Below, piece by piece: positions 35,932 through 47,137 of a stretch of 64,000 bases of DNA. The stretch is from Streptomyces kurssanovii. Its GTDB lineage: Bacteria > Actinomycetota > Actinomycetes > Streptomycetales > Streptomycetaceae. The translations under genes and the position numbers were made by a program. Within the stretch, counting starts at the first letter, position 1, and every line of letters starts with the position of its first letter. The stretch spans positions 434,001-498,000 of the forward strand of contig NZ_BMTN01000004.1 of NCBI RefSeq assembly GCF_014649695.1. The letters are read 5' to 3'. The notes beneath the pieces were generated by a model that ran no database searches, had not been told where the DNA came from, and saw nothing but the letters and a program-made list of their open reading frames with translations.

Positions 35932-37683
35932 TCAGAACAGACCGTTGTAGGTGTTCCAGCCGCTGCCGATCAGGACCTTGGCGTTGAAGCCGCCCTTGCC
36001 GTTGGCGTCGTAGCGGTACAGATTGCCGTCGGAGTTGCGGGCCACCAGGTCGCCGCGGCCGTCGCCGTTCATGTCACCCGGCGCCACCAGCTTGTTGTAG
36101 GTGTTCCAGCCGCTGCCGATGAGCTTCTTCGCCTTGAACGGCGCGGAGGCGAGGCCGGTACCCGAGTACAGGTACAGCTTGCCGTCCGTGGCGCGCGCGA
36201 TCAGGTCGGCGCGGCCGTCACCGTCGACGTCACCGGAGCCGGTCAGAACGCTGAACTGGCCCCAGCCGCTGCCGATCTTCGTGCGGGAGGCGAAGCCGGA
36301 GCCGGTGCCGTTGCCGCGGTACAGCCACAGCACGCCGGCGCTGTCCCGGGCGATCAGGTCGCCCTTGCCGTCGCCGGACAGGTCACCCGGGCCGACCAGG
36401 GAGTTGTAGACGCCCCAGCCGCTGCCGATGACCCCGTCGCCCGTCATGTCGTTGTAGTTGTACAGCGTGCCCTCGTACACCTCGAGCAGGTCGGCGAAGC
36501 CGTCGTCGTCGAAGGACGACGTCAGGGCCAGCCTGGAACCGCCCCAGCCCTCGCTGATCCGGGCCCGCGAGGAGAAGGTGCCGTCGTTCTCCACGACGTA
36601 GTCGTAGAGGACGCCGCTCTTGTCGACGCCGATCAGCTCACCCTTGCCCCACGACGGGTTGTTGCCGGCGCCGGCGAACTGGGAGACGTAGTTCCAGCCC
36701 GAGCCGCCCTGCTCCTTGGGCTTCAGGGCGCCGGTGCCGGCGGAGACGTACAGGTAGAGCACGCCGGACTGGGTGCGGCCGACCAGGTCGCCGAGGCCGT
36801 CGCCGTCGATGTCGTCCCAGCTGAACAGCTGGTTGTACACGTTCCAGCCGGTGCCGACCTTGACCCGCTCCTTGAACGGGCGGGTCGGCTCGCCGGTGCC
36901 GGAGTAGAAGTACAGCTCACCGGCCGTGTTACGGGCGAACAGGTCGGCGATGGCGTCGCCGTTGGAGTCGTTCACGCCGACGATCTGGTCGTACTGGCCC
37001 CAGCCGGAGCCGACATTGACCTTGGCCGCGAACGGCTCGACGGCCGTCCCGCCCTTGGCCCGGTACAGGAACAGCTCACCGGCGGGATTGCGGGCCAGCA
37101 CGTCGCCGACGCCGTCACCGGTCAGGTCGCCCGGCGAGAACACCTTGTTGAACTGCTGCCAGCCGGTGCCCGACCACACCTGGTCGCCGCCGTACATGGT
37201 GCTGCTGTACGACGAGAGCCTGCCGGTCTCGGACAGGGTGAAGTGCGTCGGGGTGTCCGGGGCCGCCGGGTCGAGGCCGGCGACGGAGAACGCGTCCTTG
37301 TACATCTCGGAGCTGTTGCCGAGCGGGTACGGGTACGTGTCCGGGCTGCCGCTGGCGGAAACCCAGTACTGGCCGTCCCACGCGCGGTGCAGCAGATCGC
37401 TGGACCCGTCCCCGTCGACGTCGCTGCGGGGTCGGGCGACGGCGATCTCCGCGCCGAAGGAAGGTTTGTCGGCGGCGGGCTCGTCCGAGCGGAGCCGCGG
37501 AAGCGTCGGCTTCCGCAGGTCCTCCACGCTCGGGGCGACACGCTCGACCGGCGCGTGCGGCGCCGGGCTGTCGTCCGCGTGCGCCGGCACGGCGGCGAGC
37601 AGCATGCCCGCCGACAGGGCCAGCGCGGTGCACGTCGCGACACGCCGTCCGCGGCGTGCGACTGCGGGACGGCGGGATTCCAC
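35932..37683 (-). CDS. Secreted FG-GAP/VCBS-repeat protein, about 583 aa
   Basis: Exported repeat protein. An Arg-rich N-terminus, hydrophobic core and AHA-type cleavage site near residue 38 form a Sec (possibly Tat-like, given RRGRR) signal. The mature protein is built from about nine FG-GAP units with Ca-binding DxNGDGxxD or DxDGDGxxD loops (DVDGDGSSD, DSNGDAIAD, DIDGDGLGD, DVDGDGRAD, DMNGDGRGD), each followed by a GSGWNxYN segment. This is a seven-bladed-propeller-like structure, often a carbohydrate or surface-binding module. The start is probably GTG 37683; TTG 37692 is an alternative closer to the ggggg run. Confidence 0.85.
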   Translation of the reverse strand: MESRRPAVARRGRRVATCTALALSAGMLLAAVPAHADDSPAPHAPVERVAPSVEDLRKPTLPRLRSDEPAADKPSFGAEIAVARPRSDVDGDGSSDLLHRAWDGQYWVSASGSPDTYPYPLGNSSEMYKDAFSVAGLDPAAPDTPTHFTLSETGRLSSYSSTMYGGDQVWSGTGWQQFNKVFSPGDLTGDGVGDVLARNPAGELFLYRAKGGTAVEPFAAKVNVGSGWGQYDQIVGVNDSNGDAIADLFARNTAGELYFYSGTGEPTRPFKERVKVGTGWNVYNQLFSWDDIDGDGLGDLVGRTQSGVLYLYVSAGTGALKPKEQGGSGWNYVSQFAGAGNNPSWGKGELIGVDKSGVLYDYVVENDGTFSSRARISEGWGGSRLALTSSFDDDGFADLLEVYEGTLYNYNDMTGDGVIGSGWGVYNSLVGPGDLSGDGKGDLIARDSAGVLWLYRGNGTGSGFASRTKIGSGWGQFSVLTGSGDVDGDGRADLIARATDGKLYLYSGTGLASAPFKAKKLIGSGWNTYNKLVAPGDMNGDGRGDLVARNSDGNLYRYDANGKGGFNAKVLIGSGWNTYNGLF

Positions 37684-37792
37684 TGAAGTCAAAGTCCCCC
37701 CCTGGGGAAATGTCGTGAGTTCAACCTCGTGACGAGGGACAAGCACTCATCAAGACCAACAGGAGGGGGCCATGGATGTACGGAAAACGCGA

Positions 37793-38482
37793 TCAGTTCT
37801 TGCGGTGACCTATCAGCCTCGGCTTCTGCTCCAGACCGTCGAGCCCGTGCCACGCCAGATTCACCAGATGTGCGGCGACCTCCGCCTTCTCGGGGCGGCG
37901 GGCGTCGAGCCACCACTGGCCCGTCAGGGCCACCATGCCGACGAGCGCCTGCGCGTACAGCGGGGCCAGCTTGGGGTCGAAGCCGCGGTTCTTGAACTCC
38001 ATGCCCAGGATGTCCTCGACCTGAGTGGCGATGTCGCTGATGAGCGACGCGAACGTGCCCGTCGACTGGGCGACGGGCGAATCCCGCACCAGGATGCGGA
38101 AACCGTCCGTGTACGTCTCGATGTAGTCCAGCAGCGCGAAGGCCGCCTGCTCCAGCAGCTCACGCGGATGCCCGGCCGTCAGCGCCCCCGTCACCATGTC
38201 GAGCAGCTGGCGCATCTCGCGGTCCACGACGACCGCGTAGAGCCCCTCCTTGCCGCCGAAGTGCTCGTACACGACCGGCTTCGACACCCCCGCCTTGGCC
38301 GCGATCTCCTCGACGGACGTGCCCTCGAAGCCCTTCTCCGCGAAAAGGGTGCGGCCGATGTCCAGCAACTGCTCACGGCGCTCCGCGCCGGTCATGCGCA
38401 CCCGCCGGGCGCGCCTGCCGCCCGACGCCCTGGTCTTGTCCGGACTGCCGATACTTCCGTCACTCGCCACGATGTCAATCAT
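37793..38482 (-). CDS. TetR-family repressor coupled to fatty-acid desaturase, 229 aa
   Basis: TetR regulator with N-terminal HTH ([41 protein letters not shown]) and a helical ligand domain ending [22 protein letters not shown]. The ATG at 38482 overlaps the TGA of the desaturase gene (ATGA), so it is co-translated with it. By context it probably senses acyl-CoA or unsaturated fatty acids and tunes the desaturase operon. That is inference. Confidence 0.9.
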   Translation of the reverse strand: MIDIVASDGSIGSPDKTRASGGRRARRVRMTGAERREQLLDIGRTLFAEKGFEGTSVEEIAAKAGVSKPVVYEHFGGKEGLYAVVVDREMRQLLDMVTGALTAGHPRELLEQAAFALLDYIETYTDGFRILVRDSPVAQSTGTFASLISDIATQVEDILGMEFKNRGFDPKLAPLYAQALVGMVALTGQWWLDARRPEKAEVAAHLVNLAWHGLDGLEQKPRLIGHRKN

Positions 38483-39489
38483 GCCGCGTTGACGGCGTCG
38501 TCCTTGCCGCGGGTTTCGCCGCGGCCGGAGTCGTCGCGCCGGGCGTCGAGACGGGACTGCTGCGGCCAGCGCACGTCGTACGCCCAGCCTGCCTTCTCGA
38601 ACCAGCGGATCAGCCGCGCGCTGGAGTCGACCTGGCCGCGGAGCACACCGTGCCGGGCGCTCGTCGGGTCGGCGTGGTGCAGGTTGTGCCACGACTCACC
38701 GCAGGAGAGCACCGCCAGCCACCACACGTTCCCCGAGCGGTCACGGGACTTGAACGGGCGCTTGCCCACGGCGTGGCAGATCGAGTTGATCGACCAGGTC
38801 ACATGGTGCAGCAGCGCCACACGGACCAGCGAGCCCCAGAAGAAGGCGGTGAACGCGCCCCACCACGACATCGTCACCAGACCGCCGACCAGGGGCGGGA
38901 TCGCCAGCGACAGGATCGTCCAGTAGATGAAGTGGCGCGAGATCCGGCGGAGCGCCGGGTCCTTGATCAGGTCCGGTGCGTACTTGTGCTGCGGCGTCTG
39001 CTCCTCGTCGAACATCCAGCCGATGTGCGCCCACCACAGGCCCTTCATCAGCGCCGGGACGGTCTCGCCGAACCGCCACGGGGAGTGCGGGTCGCCCTCG
39101 GCGTCGGAGAACTTGTGGTGCTTGCGGTGGTCGGCCACCCAGCGCACCAGCGGTCCCTCGACCGCCAGCGAACCCATGATCGCCAAGGCGATGCGGAGCG
39201 GCCGCTTCGCCTTGAACGAGCCGTGGGTGAAGTAGCGGTGGAAGCCGATCGTGATGCCGTGGCAGCCGATGTAGTACATGGCCACCAGCAGGCCCATGTC
39301 GAGCCAGCTCACGCCCCATCCCCAGGCCAGCGGCACCGCCGCCAGGAGCGCGAGGAAGGGGACCGCGATGAAGAGGAGCAGAGTGATCTGCTCGATCGAC
39401 CGCTTGCTGTCGCCGCCGAGGGTGGCGGTGGGGAGCGGGGAGTCCGGAGTGCCGGCTACGTCGTCCAGCAGATCAGGGCTTGTGGTCAT
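38479..39489 (-). CDS. Acyl-CoA/acyl-lipid fatty-acid desaturase (delta-9 type), 336 aa
   Basis: Integral membrane di-iron desaturase that inserts a cis double bond in acyl chains. The three histidine boxes are HRYFTH, HRKHHKF and WHNLHHAD. Four hydrophobic segments form two hairpins. An N-terminal polar stretch of about 35 residues precedes the first membrane segment. It is the first gene of a two-gene unit with the TetR regulator. Start is ATG 39489. It is divergent from ppc with 216 bp between. Confidence 0.94.
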   Translation of the reverse strand: MTTSPDLLDDVAGTPDSPLPTATLGGDSKRSIEQITLLLFIAVPFLALLAAVPLAWGWGVSWLDMGLLVAMYYIGCHGITIGFHRYFTHGSFKAKRPLRIALAIMGSLAVEGPLVRWVADHRKHHKFSDAEGDPHSPWRFGETVPALMKGLWWAHIGWMFDEEQTPQHKYAPDLIKDPALRRISRHFIYWTILSLAIPPLVGGLVTMSWWGAFTAFFWGSLVRVALLHHVTWSINSICHAVGKRPFKSRDRSGNVWWLAVLSCGESWHNLHHADPTSARHGVLRGQVDSSARLIRWFEKAGWAYDVRWPQQSRLDARRDDSGRGETRGKDDAVNAA

Positions 39490-39705
39490 GAGGGTTCCCT
39501 GGGGGTGGGGAGAGAGGGGACGGACGCCTGGCTACGGATCCGTAACCTACGGCGACGTAAGTATGGCAGTGCGGGGCGGCACGGCAAGAGACCTGCGGAC
39601 AACGCCGGGAAAACGGCCACCTATCCTGGGTGGCGTCGGACAGCGCGGTCCGCAAGCCTCCAGTACCCCTCCAGACGTGCTCAAACACTGCAAGGAGCCG
39701 CACCT

Positions 39706-42435
<2,730 letters not shown>

Positions 42436-42454
42436 CGCCGGGTGCGTGCATGAA

Positions 42455-42499
42455 GGTGCCCCCGCCGACCGCTGACATGCAGCGGACGGCGGGGGCACC
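42455..42499 (+). terminator. Intrinsic terminator of ppc
   Basis: A 13-bp stem (42455-42467 with 42487-42499) continues after one A/A mismatch into a second 6-bp stem CCGCTG/CAGCGG around ACATG. This makes one long nearly perfect hairpin, 20 bp after the ppc stop. Confidence 0.88.
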
Positions 42500-42500
42500 G

Positions 42501-42578
42501 TCGTTCAGGCACCGCGTTCAGGCACCCTCGTTCACGTGCTGTCGTTCATGCACCGTCGTTCACGGTGCCGTCCGTTCA
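42501..42578. repeat. Imperfect 14-bp tandem repeat around CGTTCA
   Basis: CGTTCA recurs at 42502, 42515, 42529, 42543, 42557 and 42573, spaced 13-16 bp, mostly as TCGTTCA-N-GCACC-like units. It fills the gap between the ppc terminator and the stop of the convergent gene. Confidence 0.6.
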
Positions 42579-43262
42579 GTGCTGACGGCCGGCCGTGCGG
42601 CGTCGCGCCAGCAGGTAGCCGCCGGTGGCGACGAGGGCCGCGGCAGTGGCCGCGAGGACGCCGATGGGGGCGCCGTTGCCGGTCTCCGCCAGGTCACCGG
42701 CCGCGTCGTCGGCGGAGGGCGAGGAACCGTCGCTTCCGGCGGGCGCGGAGGCGGCCGGGCTCGAGGCGTCGGGCGCGCCCGGGGTGCTGCCCGGCTCCTC
42801 GCCGGGCTTGTCGGACGGCGTCGCGGACGGCGTCGCGGAGGGGCTGGAGCCCTCGTCCTCGCAGTCGGTCTTGAAGACCTTGTGCTTGGCGCTGCCGTTC
42901 TCGCCCTCGAAGTTCCAGAACAGCTTGTACTGCCCGTCGGGCAGGGTCATGTCGGCGGTCCGCTCGTGACCGTCGGCGTCGAGGGTGATGGAACCGGACT
43001 TGACGGTCGTTCCCTTGTCGGCCTCGTTGTTCGCCCAGGCCTCGATGTGCCAGTCGACCTGCTGTCCGGCGTCGAAGCCGAATGCGTCGAGGTAGAAGGT
43101 GCAGACCTTCGGCTCGTTCTTGCGGAGTTCCTCGCCGGTCTTCGCATCGTGGATCTTCACGGTGCCGTTGTCGCCGGGCGGGGTGGCGAGCGCGGCCGGG
43201 GCCGCCGTCAGGGAGAGCGCTGCGGCGGCCAGCAGGGCGCCGGTGGCAGTGAGCGTGCGCAT
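42576..43262 (-). CDS. Sortase-anchored (LAETG) surface protein, 228 aa
   Basis: Signal peptide (residues 1-27, cleavage after ALA) followed by an exported domain of about 110 residues with a Cys pair (VCTFYLD and KTDCEDE). Next come an 80-residue Ser/Pro/Ala/Gly linker, the sorting motif LAETG, a TM helix (IGVLAATAAALVATGGYLLA) and a basic RRRTAGRQH tail. LAXTG is the motif of class E sortases, which anchor proteins such as long chaplins in Streptomyces. The exported domain is unrecognised. Confidence 0.85.
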   Translation of the reverse strand: MRTLTATGALLAAAALSLTAAPAALATPPGDNGTVKIHDAKTGEELRKNEPKVCTFYLDAFGFDAGQQVDWHIEAWANNEADKGTTVKSGSITLDADGHERTADMTLPDGQYKLFWNFEGENGSAKHKVFKTDCEDEGSSPSATPSATPSDKPGEEPGSTPGAPDASSPAASAPAGSDGSSPSADDAAGDLAETGNGAPIGVLAATAAALVATGGYLLARRRTAGRQH

Positions 43263-43419
43263 GGGCAGTCCATCGGTGAGAGGGGAAGGCCGTGGGGGGG
43301 CGGCTCAGCGTCCTGTGAACCGGGGAATCAGTCAAGAGATGAAGTGCCGCATCCGCACCAAGAGTTCATGCTCGTCCCGATAGTCCTGATAACGATCGGG
43401 TGAATGCGTCGTTCCGCTG

Positions 43420-43440
43420 CCGGGCCGGAACCGGGCCCGG
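43420..43440 (-). terminator. Hairpin after the small membrane protein gene
   Basis: CCGGGCC (43420-43426) pairs with GGCCCGG (43434-43440), just downstream of the stop at 43446 in the minus direction. Confidence 0.5.
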
Positions 43441-43445
43441 GACCG

Positions 43446-43916
43446 TCAGAGCGCCAGGAACGACGCCAGCAGCATCGCCCCGCCGACACCCGCCGCACCC
43501 CACGCCAGCCGTGTCAGCCGCAGCCCGCCGCCGATCACCAGGGCCGCGAGCAGCAGCGCCCCGCCCAGGGGCACCCACGCGTACAGACCGCCCGCCGGAC
43601 CGGTGCGTACCGCCTCGACCGTGCCGGGCTTCAGGACGACGGCCAGCGTGACGCCCTTCTTCACCGCGACGGACTTCTCGATCGTCACGTCCGCGCGGTC
43701 GGGCGCCGGGTCCCGGGGCGTGTAGGCGCCGGTGCAGGCGTCGTCGTCGCAGCGGGAGACGGTGAGCGTGCCGTGCTCCCTGCCCTTGGAGAGCAGGATG
43801 TGCTGGGCAGTGCCCCAGGACGACCAGAAACCTGCGACCAGCAGCAGGAGGGCGACGAGCGCCATCGCCGCGTTGCGCGCGTGGACCACTATCCGGCCGG
43901 AGGAGTTCCGCTTCAT
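43446..43916 (-). CDS. Small membrane protein of unknown function, 156 aa
   Basis: Not recognised. One TM helix near the N-terminus (about 15-35) is followed by an extracytoplasmic segment of about 65 residues with a CDDDAC pair and PRDPAPDRADV. Two TM helices close together follow (about 110-130 and 135-155). Start is ATG 43916 (MKRNSSGR). It is transcribed alone on the minus strand. Confidence 0.65.
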   Translation of the reverse strand: MKRNSSGRIVVHARNAAMALVALLLLVAGFWSSWGTAQHILLSKGREHGTLTVSRCDDDACTGAYTPRDPAPDRADVTIEKSVAVKKGVTLAVVLKPGTVEAVRTGPAGGLYAWVPLGGALLLAALVIGGGLRLTRLAWGAAGVGGAMLLASFLAL

Positions 43917-44071
43917 GGGCCGCGATCCTTGGCCATGGGGCTACCCCGGGTCAACTCCGGCTGGTCGGTACGCGCCGCGTGGCCCGGGCGGGCTGGACGC
44001 TCGGCCCACCTCCGGCTCACGCGTACGGGCGCCCGATCGGTGTACGCGGGCGACGTCTCCGCTGCTCGCGG

Positions 44072-44446
44072 CTACTCCTCGGCGAAGACGGCCTCGGTGG
44101 ATGCTGCGGTGACTGCCCGGCTGAGCCACGTGCGCATCAACTGCATGTCGTCGCAGGTGGTGATCCGCTCGCGGGCCTGGTCAGGAACGTCGATTCCTCG
44201 CTGCTGGAGGACAAGCAGGATGGCGTCCGCGAGGCCCTCCGCGCGGCCTTCGTCCCGGAGCTCCTCCGAGAGAGGCGACGTGTAGAAAGAAAGATCCACG
44301 GCCACCAGGTTCCTCCACTGATCTGCGGCCGGGCGGTTGCCCAGGCCCTGTGCGGTGAGTTCGACGATGGGGTCGGCGACGGCTTCCGGCCCCCGACCCG
44401 GCTTCGCCGCGGAGGCGTGGACGGACTTCGTGACGTACGCGTCCGA
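44072..44446 (-). pseudogene. C-terminal fragment of an Rpn-like (PDDEXK/recombination-promoting nuclease family) protein
   Basis: About 120 residues match what I remember as the C-terminal half of a large Streptomyces family: a GLGNRPAADQWRNLVAVDLSFY region, then an EELRDEGRAEG coiled segment, ILLVLQQRGIDVPDQARERI, TCDDMQLMRTWLSRAVT and a VFAEE end. The N-terminal PDDEXK nuclease domain is absent, since the upstream space is pth. A longer frame begins at an ATG inside pth (44533), but its first residues are unrelated. It is probably a remnant, though a short expressed protein cannot be ruled out. Confidence 0.6.
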
Positions 44447-44481
44447 CGGCTGACCGGTCGCCGTACCCGGCCGCCTGGTCG

Positions 44482-45075
44482 TCAGGAGTTGTACGTCCCC
44501 TGCGCCCGCTCCAGGCCGTCGATCACCAGGCACTCCACCGCGTCGGCCGCGCGGTCCACGAAGTAGTCCAGTTCCTTGCGCTCCGCCGAGGAGAAGTCCT
44601 TCAGGACGAAGTCCGCCACCTGCATCCGGCCCGGCGGTCGGCCGATGCCGAAGCGCACCCGGTGGTAGTCCGGGCCCATCGCCTTGGTCATGGACTTCAG
44701 GCCGTTGTGCCCGTTGTCCCCGCCGCCCAGCTTCAGCCGCAGCGTGCCGTAGTCGATGTCCAGCTCGTCGTGGACGGCGACGATGTTCGCCGTCGGCACC
44801 TTGTAGAAGTCGCGCAGCGCCGTCACCGGGCCGCCGGACAGGTTCATGTACGACATCGGCTTGGCCAGGATCACCCGCCGGTTCGACGGCCCCGGAGCAC
44901 CGATCCGGCCCTCGAGCACCTGCGCCTGGGTCTTCTGGGCACGCTTGAACGAGCCGCCGACGCGCTCCGCCAGCAGGTCCGCGACCATGAAGCCGACGTT
45001 GTGGCGGTTCGCCGCGTACCCGGGCCCGGGATTGCCGAGCCCGACGATCAGCCAGGGCGCGTTCGTGTCGGACAT
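44482..45075 (-). CDS. pth: Peptidyl-tRNA hydrolase, 197 aa
   Basis: Recycles peptidyl-tRNA released during abortive translation. The N-terminus [24 protein letters not shown] contains the catalytic His of NRHNVGF. The substrate-binding region [13 protein letters not shown] and [27 protein letters not shown] are intact. It lies 107 bp downstream of rplY in the same direction, the usual rplY-pth order. Start is ATG 45075. Confidence 0.97.
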   Translation of the reverse strand: MSDTNAPWLIVGLGNPGPGYAANRHNVGFMVADLLAERVGGSFKRAQKTQAQVLEGRIGAPGPSNRRVILAKPMSYMNLSGGPVTALRDFYKVPTANIVAVHDELDIDYGTLRLKLGGGDNGHNGLKSMTKAMGPDYHRVRFGIGRPPGRMQVADFVLKDFSSAERKELDYFVDRAADAVECLVIDGLERAQGTYNS

Positions 45076-45181
45076 CTGTGCTGCGTCTCCTCGTAGAGAT
45101 GGCCGTGAACAGGGGAACGGGGTGGCGGGCCGCAGCCCGCCACCCCGTCGACAGTCGTCAAGCTCGAGAAGAGCTTACGGC

Positions 45182-45778
45182 TCAGGCCTCCGCGGCCTCT
45201 TCGCCCGCGCCCTCGGCGCCCTCGGCGGCCGGCTCCTCGGCCTGCGCGGCCAGGATCTGCAGGACGACGGTGTCGTCCTCGACGGCCAGCGTGGTGCCGC
45301 TCGGAAGGGTGATGTCCTTGGCGAGGACGGAGTCACCGGCCGAGAGGCCCTCGATGGAGACCGAGACGGACTCGGGGATGTGCGTGGCCTCGGCCTCGAC
45401 CGGCAGGGCGTTCAGCACGTGCTCGAGCAGGAACGCGCCGGGGGCCAGGTCGCCCTCGGTGTGGACCGGGATCTCGACGTTGACCTTCTCGCCGCGCTTC
45501 ACGAGGAGCAGGTCGACGTGCTCGATGAAGCCCTTCAGCGGGTCGCGCTGCACGGCCTTCGGGATGGCCAGCTCGCTCGTGCCGCCGAGGTCCAGGGAGA
45601 TCAGGACGTTCGGGGTACGCAGGGCGAGCAGCAGCTCGTGGCCCGGCAGCGTGACGTGGACCGGGTCGGTGCCGTGACCGTACAGAACGCCGGGGACCTT
45701 GCTGTCGCGGCGGATACGGCGGGCAGCGCCCTTGCCGAACTCGGAACGGCGCTCGGCGGTGAGCTTCACCTCGGACAT
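45182..45778 (-). CDS. rplY: 50S ribosomal protein bL25, long Ctc form, 198 aa
   Basis: 5S rRNA-binding ribosomal protein of the long CTC/TL5 type. The N-terminal L25 domain (KLTAERRSEFGKGAARRIRR, PGVLYGHG) is followed by the C-terminal beta domain and an acidic Ala/Glu tail. Start is ATG 45778 (MSEVKL); an ATG two codons earlier (45784) is possible. In many bacteria the long form is stress-related. It is downstream of prs on the same strand, separated by the terminator at 45956. Confidence 0.95.
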   Translation of the reverse strand: MSEVKLTAERRSEFGKGAARRIRRDSKVPGVLYGHGTDPVHVTLPGHELLLALRTPNVLISLDLGGTSELAIPKAVQRDPLKGFIEHVDLLLVKRGEKVNVEIPVHTEGDLAPGAFLLEHVLNALPVEAEATHIPESVSVSIEGLSAGDSVLAKDITLPSGTTLAVEDDTVVLQILAAQAEEPAAEGAEGAGEEAAEA

Positions 45779-45955
45779 GTGCACTCCTCGTATTGAGCAG
45801 AAATCTGGTGGCGGTCACCCGGCCACGACAGGCCTGCTACGAAGAGCGCGTCGATAACGGACCGCCGCACGAAAGTGCGGCCTCCCTCGCCGAGCAACTT
45901 CGACAGTCTACCCAGCACGCTCCCTCAAGCCCAAAGTGGATCACTCCGGCATGCG

Positions 45956-45990
45956 CAAGGGCCGCCCCGCGCACTGCGGGGCGGCCCTTG
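45956..45990 (-). terminator. Intrinsic terminator of prs
   Basis: Perfect 15-bp stem (45956-45970 with 45976-45990) and 5-nt loop, 46 bp beyond the prs stop in the minus direction. Confidence 0.88.
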
Positions 45991-46036
45991 AGGAACGTCA
46001 CGCCGGGCCGTTACGCCCGGCCGTCGCGTCCGTCCG

Positions 46037-47014
46037 TCACGCCTGCTCCTCGAAGAGGCTCGTCACGGAGCCGTCCTCGAAGACCTCACGCACGGCACGG
46101 GCGATCGTCGGCGCGATCGACAGCACCTTGATCTTGTCGAGCTCCAGCTCGCCGGGGGTGGGCAGCGTGTTCGTCAGGACGAACTCGCTCACCTTCGAGT
46201 TCTTCAGGCGGTCCGCCGCGGGCCCGGACAGGATGCCGTGCGTCGCCGTCACGATCACGTCCTCCGCGCCGTGCGCGAAGAGCGCGTCCGCCGCGGCGCA
46301 GATCGTGCCGCCCGTGTCGATCATGTCGTCGACCAGGACGCAGACGCGGCCCTTGACCTCGCCGACGACCTCGTGGACGGTCACCTGGTTGGCTACGTCC
46401 TTGTCGCGGCGCTTGTGGACGATCGCCAGCGGCGCGTCCAGCCGGTCGCACCAGCGGTCGGCCACGCGCACACGGCCGGCGTCCGGGGAGACGATCGTCA
46501 GCTTGGCGCGGTCGACCTTGGCGCCCACGTAGTCGGCGAGCACCGGCAGGGCCGACAGGTGGTCCACGGGGCCGTCGAAGAAGCCCTGGATCTGGTCCGT
46601 GTGGAGATCCACCGTGAGGATGCGGTGGGCACCCGCGCACTTCAGCATGTCCGCGATCAGACGGGCCGAGATCGGCTCACGGCCGCGGTGCTTCTTGTCC
46701 TGGCGGGCGTAGCCGTAGGACGGGATGATCACGGTGATGCTCCGGGCGGAGGCCCGCTTCAGAGCGTCGATCATGATCAACTGCTCCATGATCCACTTGT
46801 TGATCGGCGCCGTGTGGCTCTGGATCAGGAAGCAGTCCGCACCACGGGCGGACTCCTGGAAGCGGACGTAGATCTCGCCGTTGGCGAAGTCGAAAGCCTT
46901 CGTCGGGACGAGGCCGACACCCAACTGGTGTGCAACCTCCTCGGCCAGCTCGGGGTGGGCGCGGCCGGAGAAGAGCATCAGCTTCTTCTCGCCGGTCGTC
47001 TTGATCCCGGTCAC
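46037..47014 (-). CDS. prs: Ribose-phosphate pyrophosphokinase, 325 aa
   Basis: Makes PRPP from ribose-5-phosphate and ATP for nucleotide, His, Trp and NAD synthesis. Motifs are KAFDFANGEIYVRFQES, PYGYARQDKKHRGREPISARL, the VTVDLHTDQIQGFF metal/ATP region, the IVSPDAGRVRVA flexible loop and the PRPP site VLVDDMIDTGGTI. It is complete. It lies 123 bp downstream of glmU on the same strand, a pairing conserved in many bacteria. Confidence 0.97.
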   Translation of the reverse strand: MTGIKTTGEKKLMLFSGRAHPELAEEVAHQLGVGLVPTKAFDFANGEIYVRFQESARGADCFLIQSHTAPINKWIMEQLIMIDALKRASARSITVIIPSYGYARQDKKHRGREPISARLIADMLKCAGAHRILTVDLHTDQIQGFFDGPVDHLSALPVLADYVGAKVDRAKLTIVSPDAGRVRVADRWCDRLDAPLAIVHKRRDKDVANQVTVHEVVGEVKGRVCVLVDDMIDTGGTICAAADALFAHGAEDVIVTATHGILSGPAADRLKNSKVSEFVLTNTLPTPGELELDKIKVLSIAPTIARAVREVFEDGSVTSLFEEQA

Positions 47015-47137
47015 AGCACTGTCTCCTCAGACGTGTTCTCTGGTCGCGGAGTCAGGGCACCAGGGTCCTGGACGCGAGCCAGCCGAATTTTGTGTGCACG
47101 TATCACGGTACGCCGAGTTCGACGCAGCCGTTTTTGG

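Noticed and set aside
38650-39705. Open frame extending the ppc gene about 1 kb upstream
   Set aside because: It runs antisense through the desaturase gene and has no PEP carboxylase homology. GTG 39706 has a proper ribosome site.
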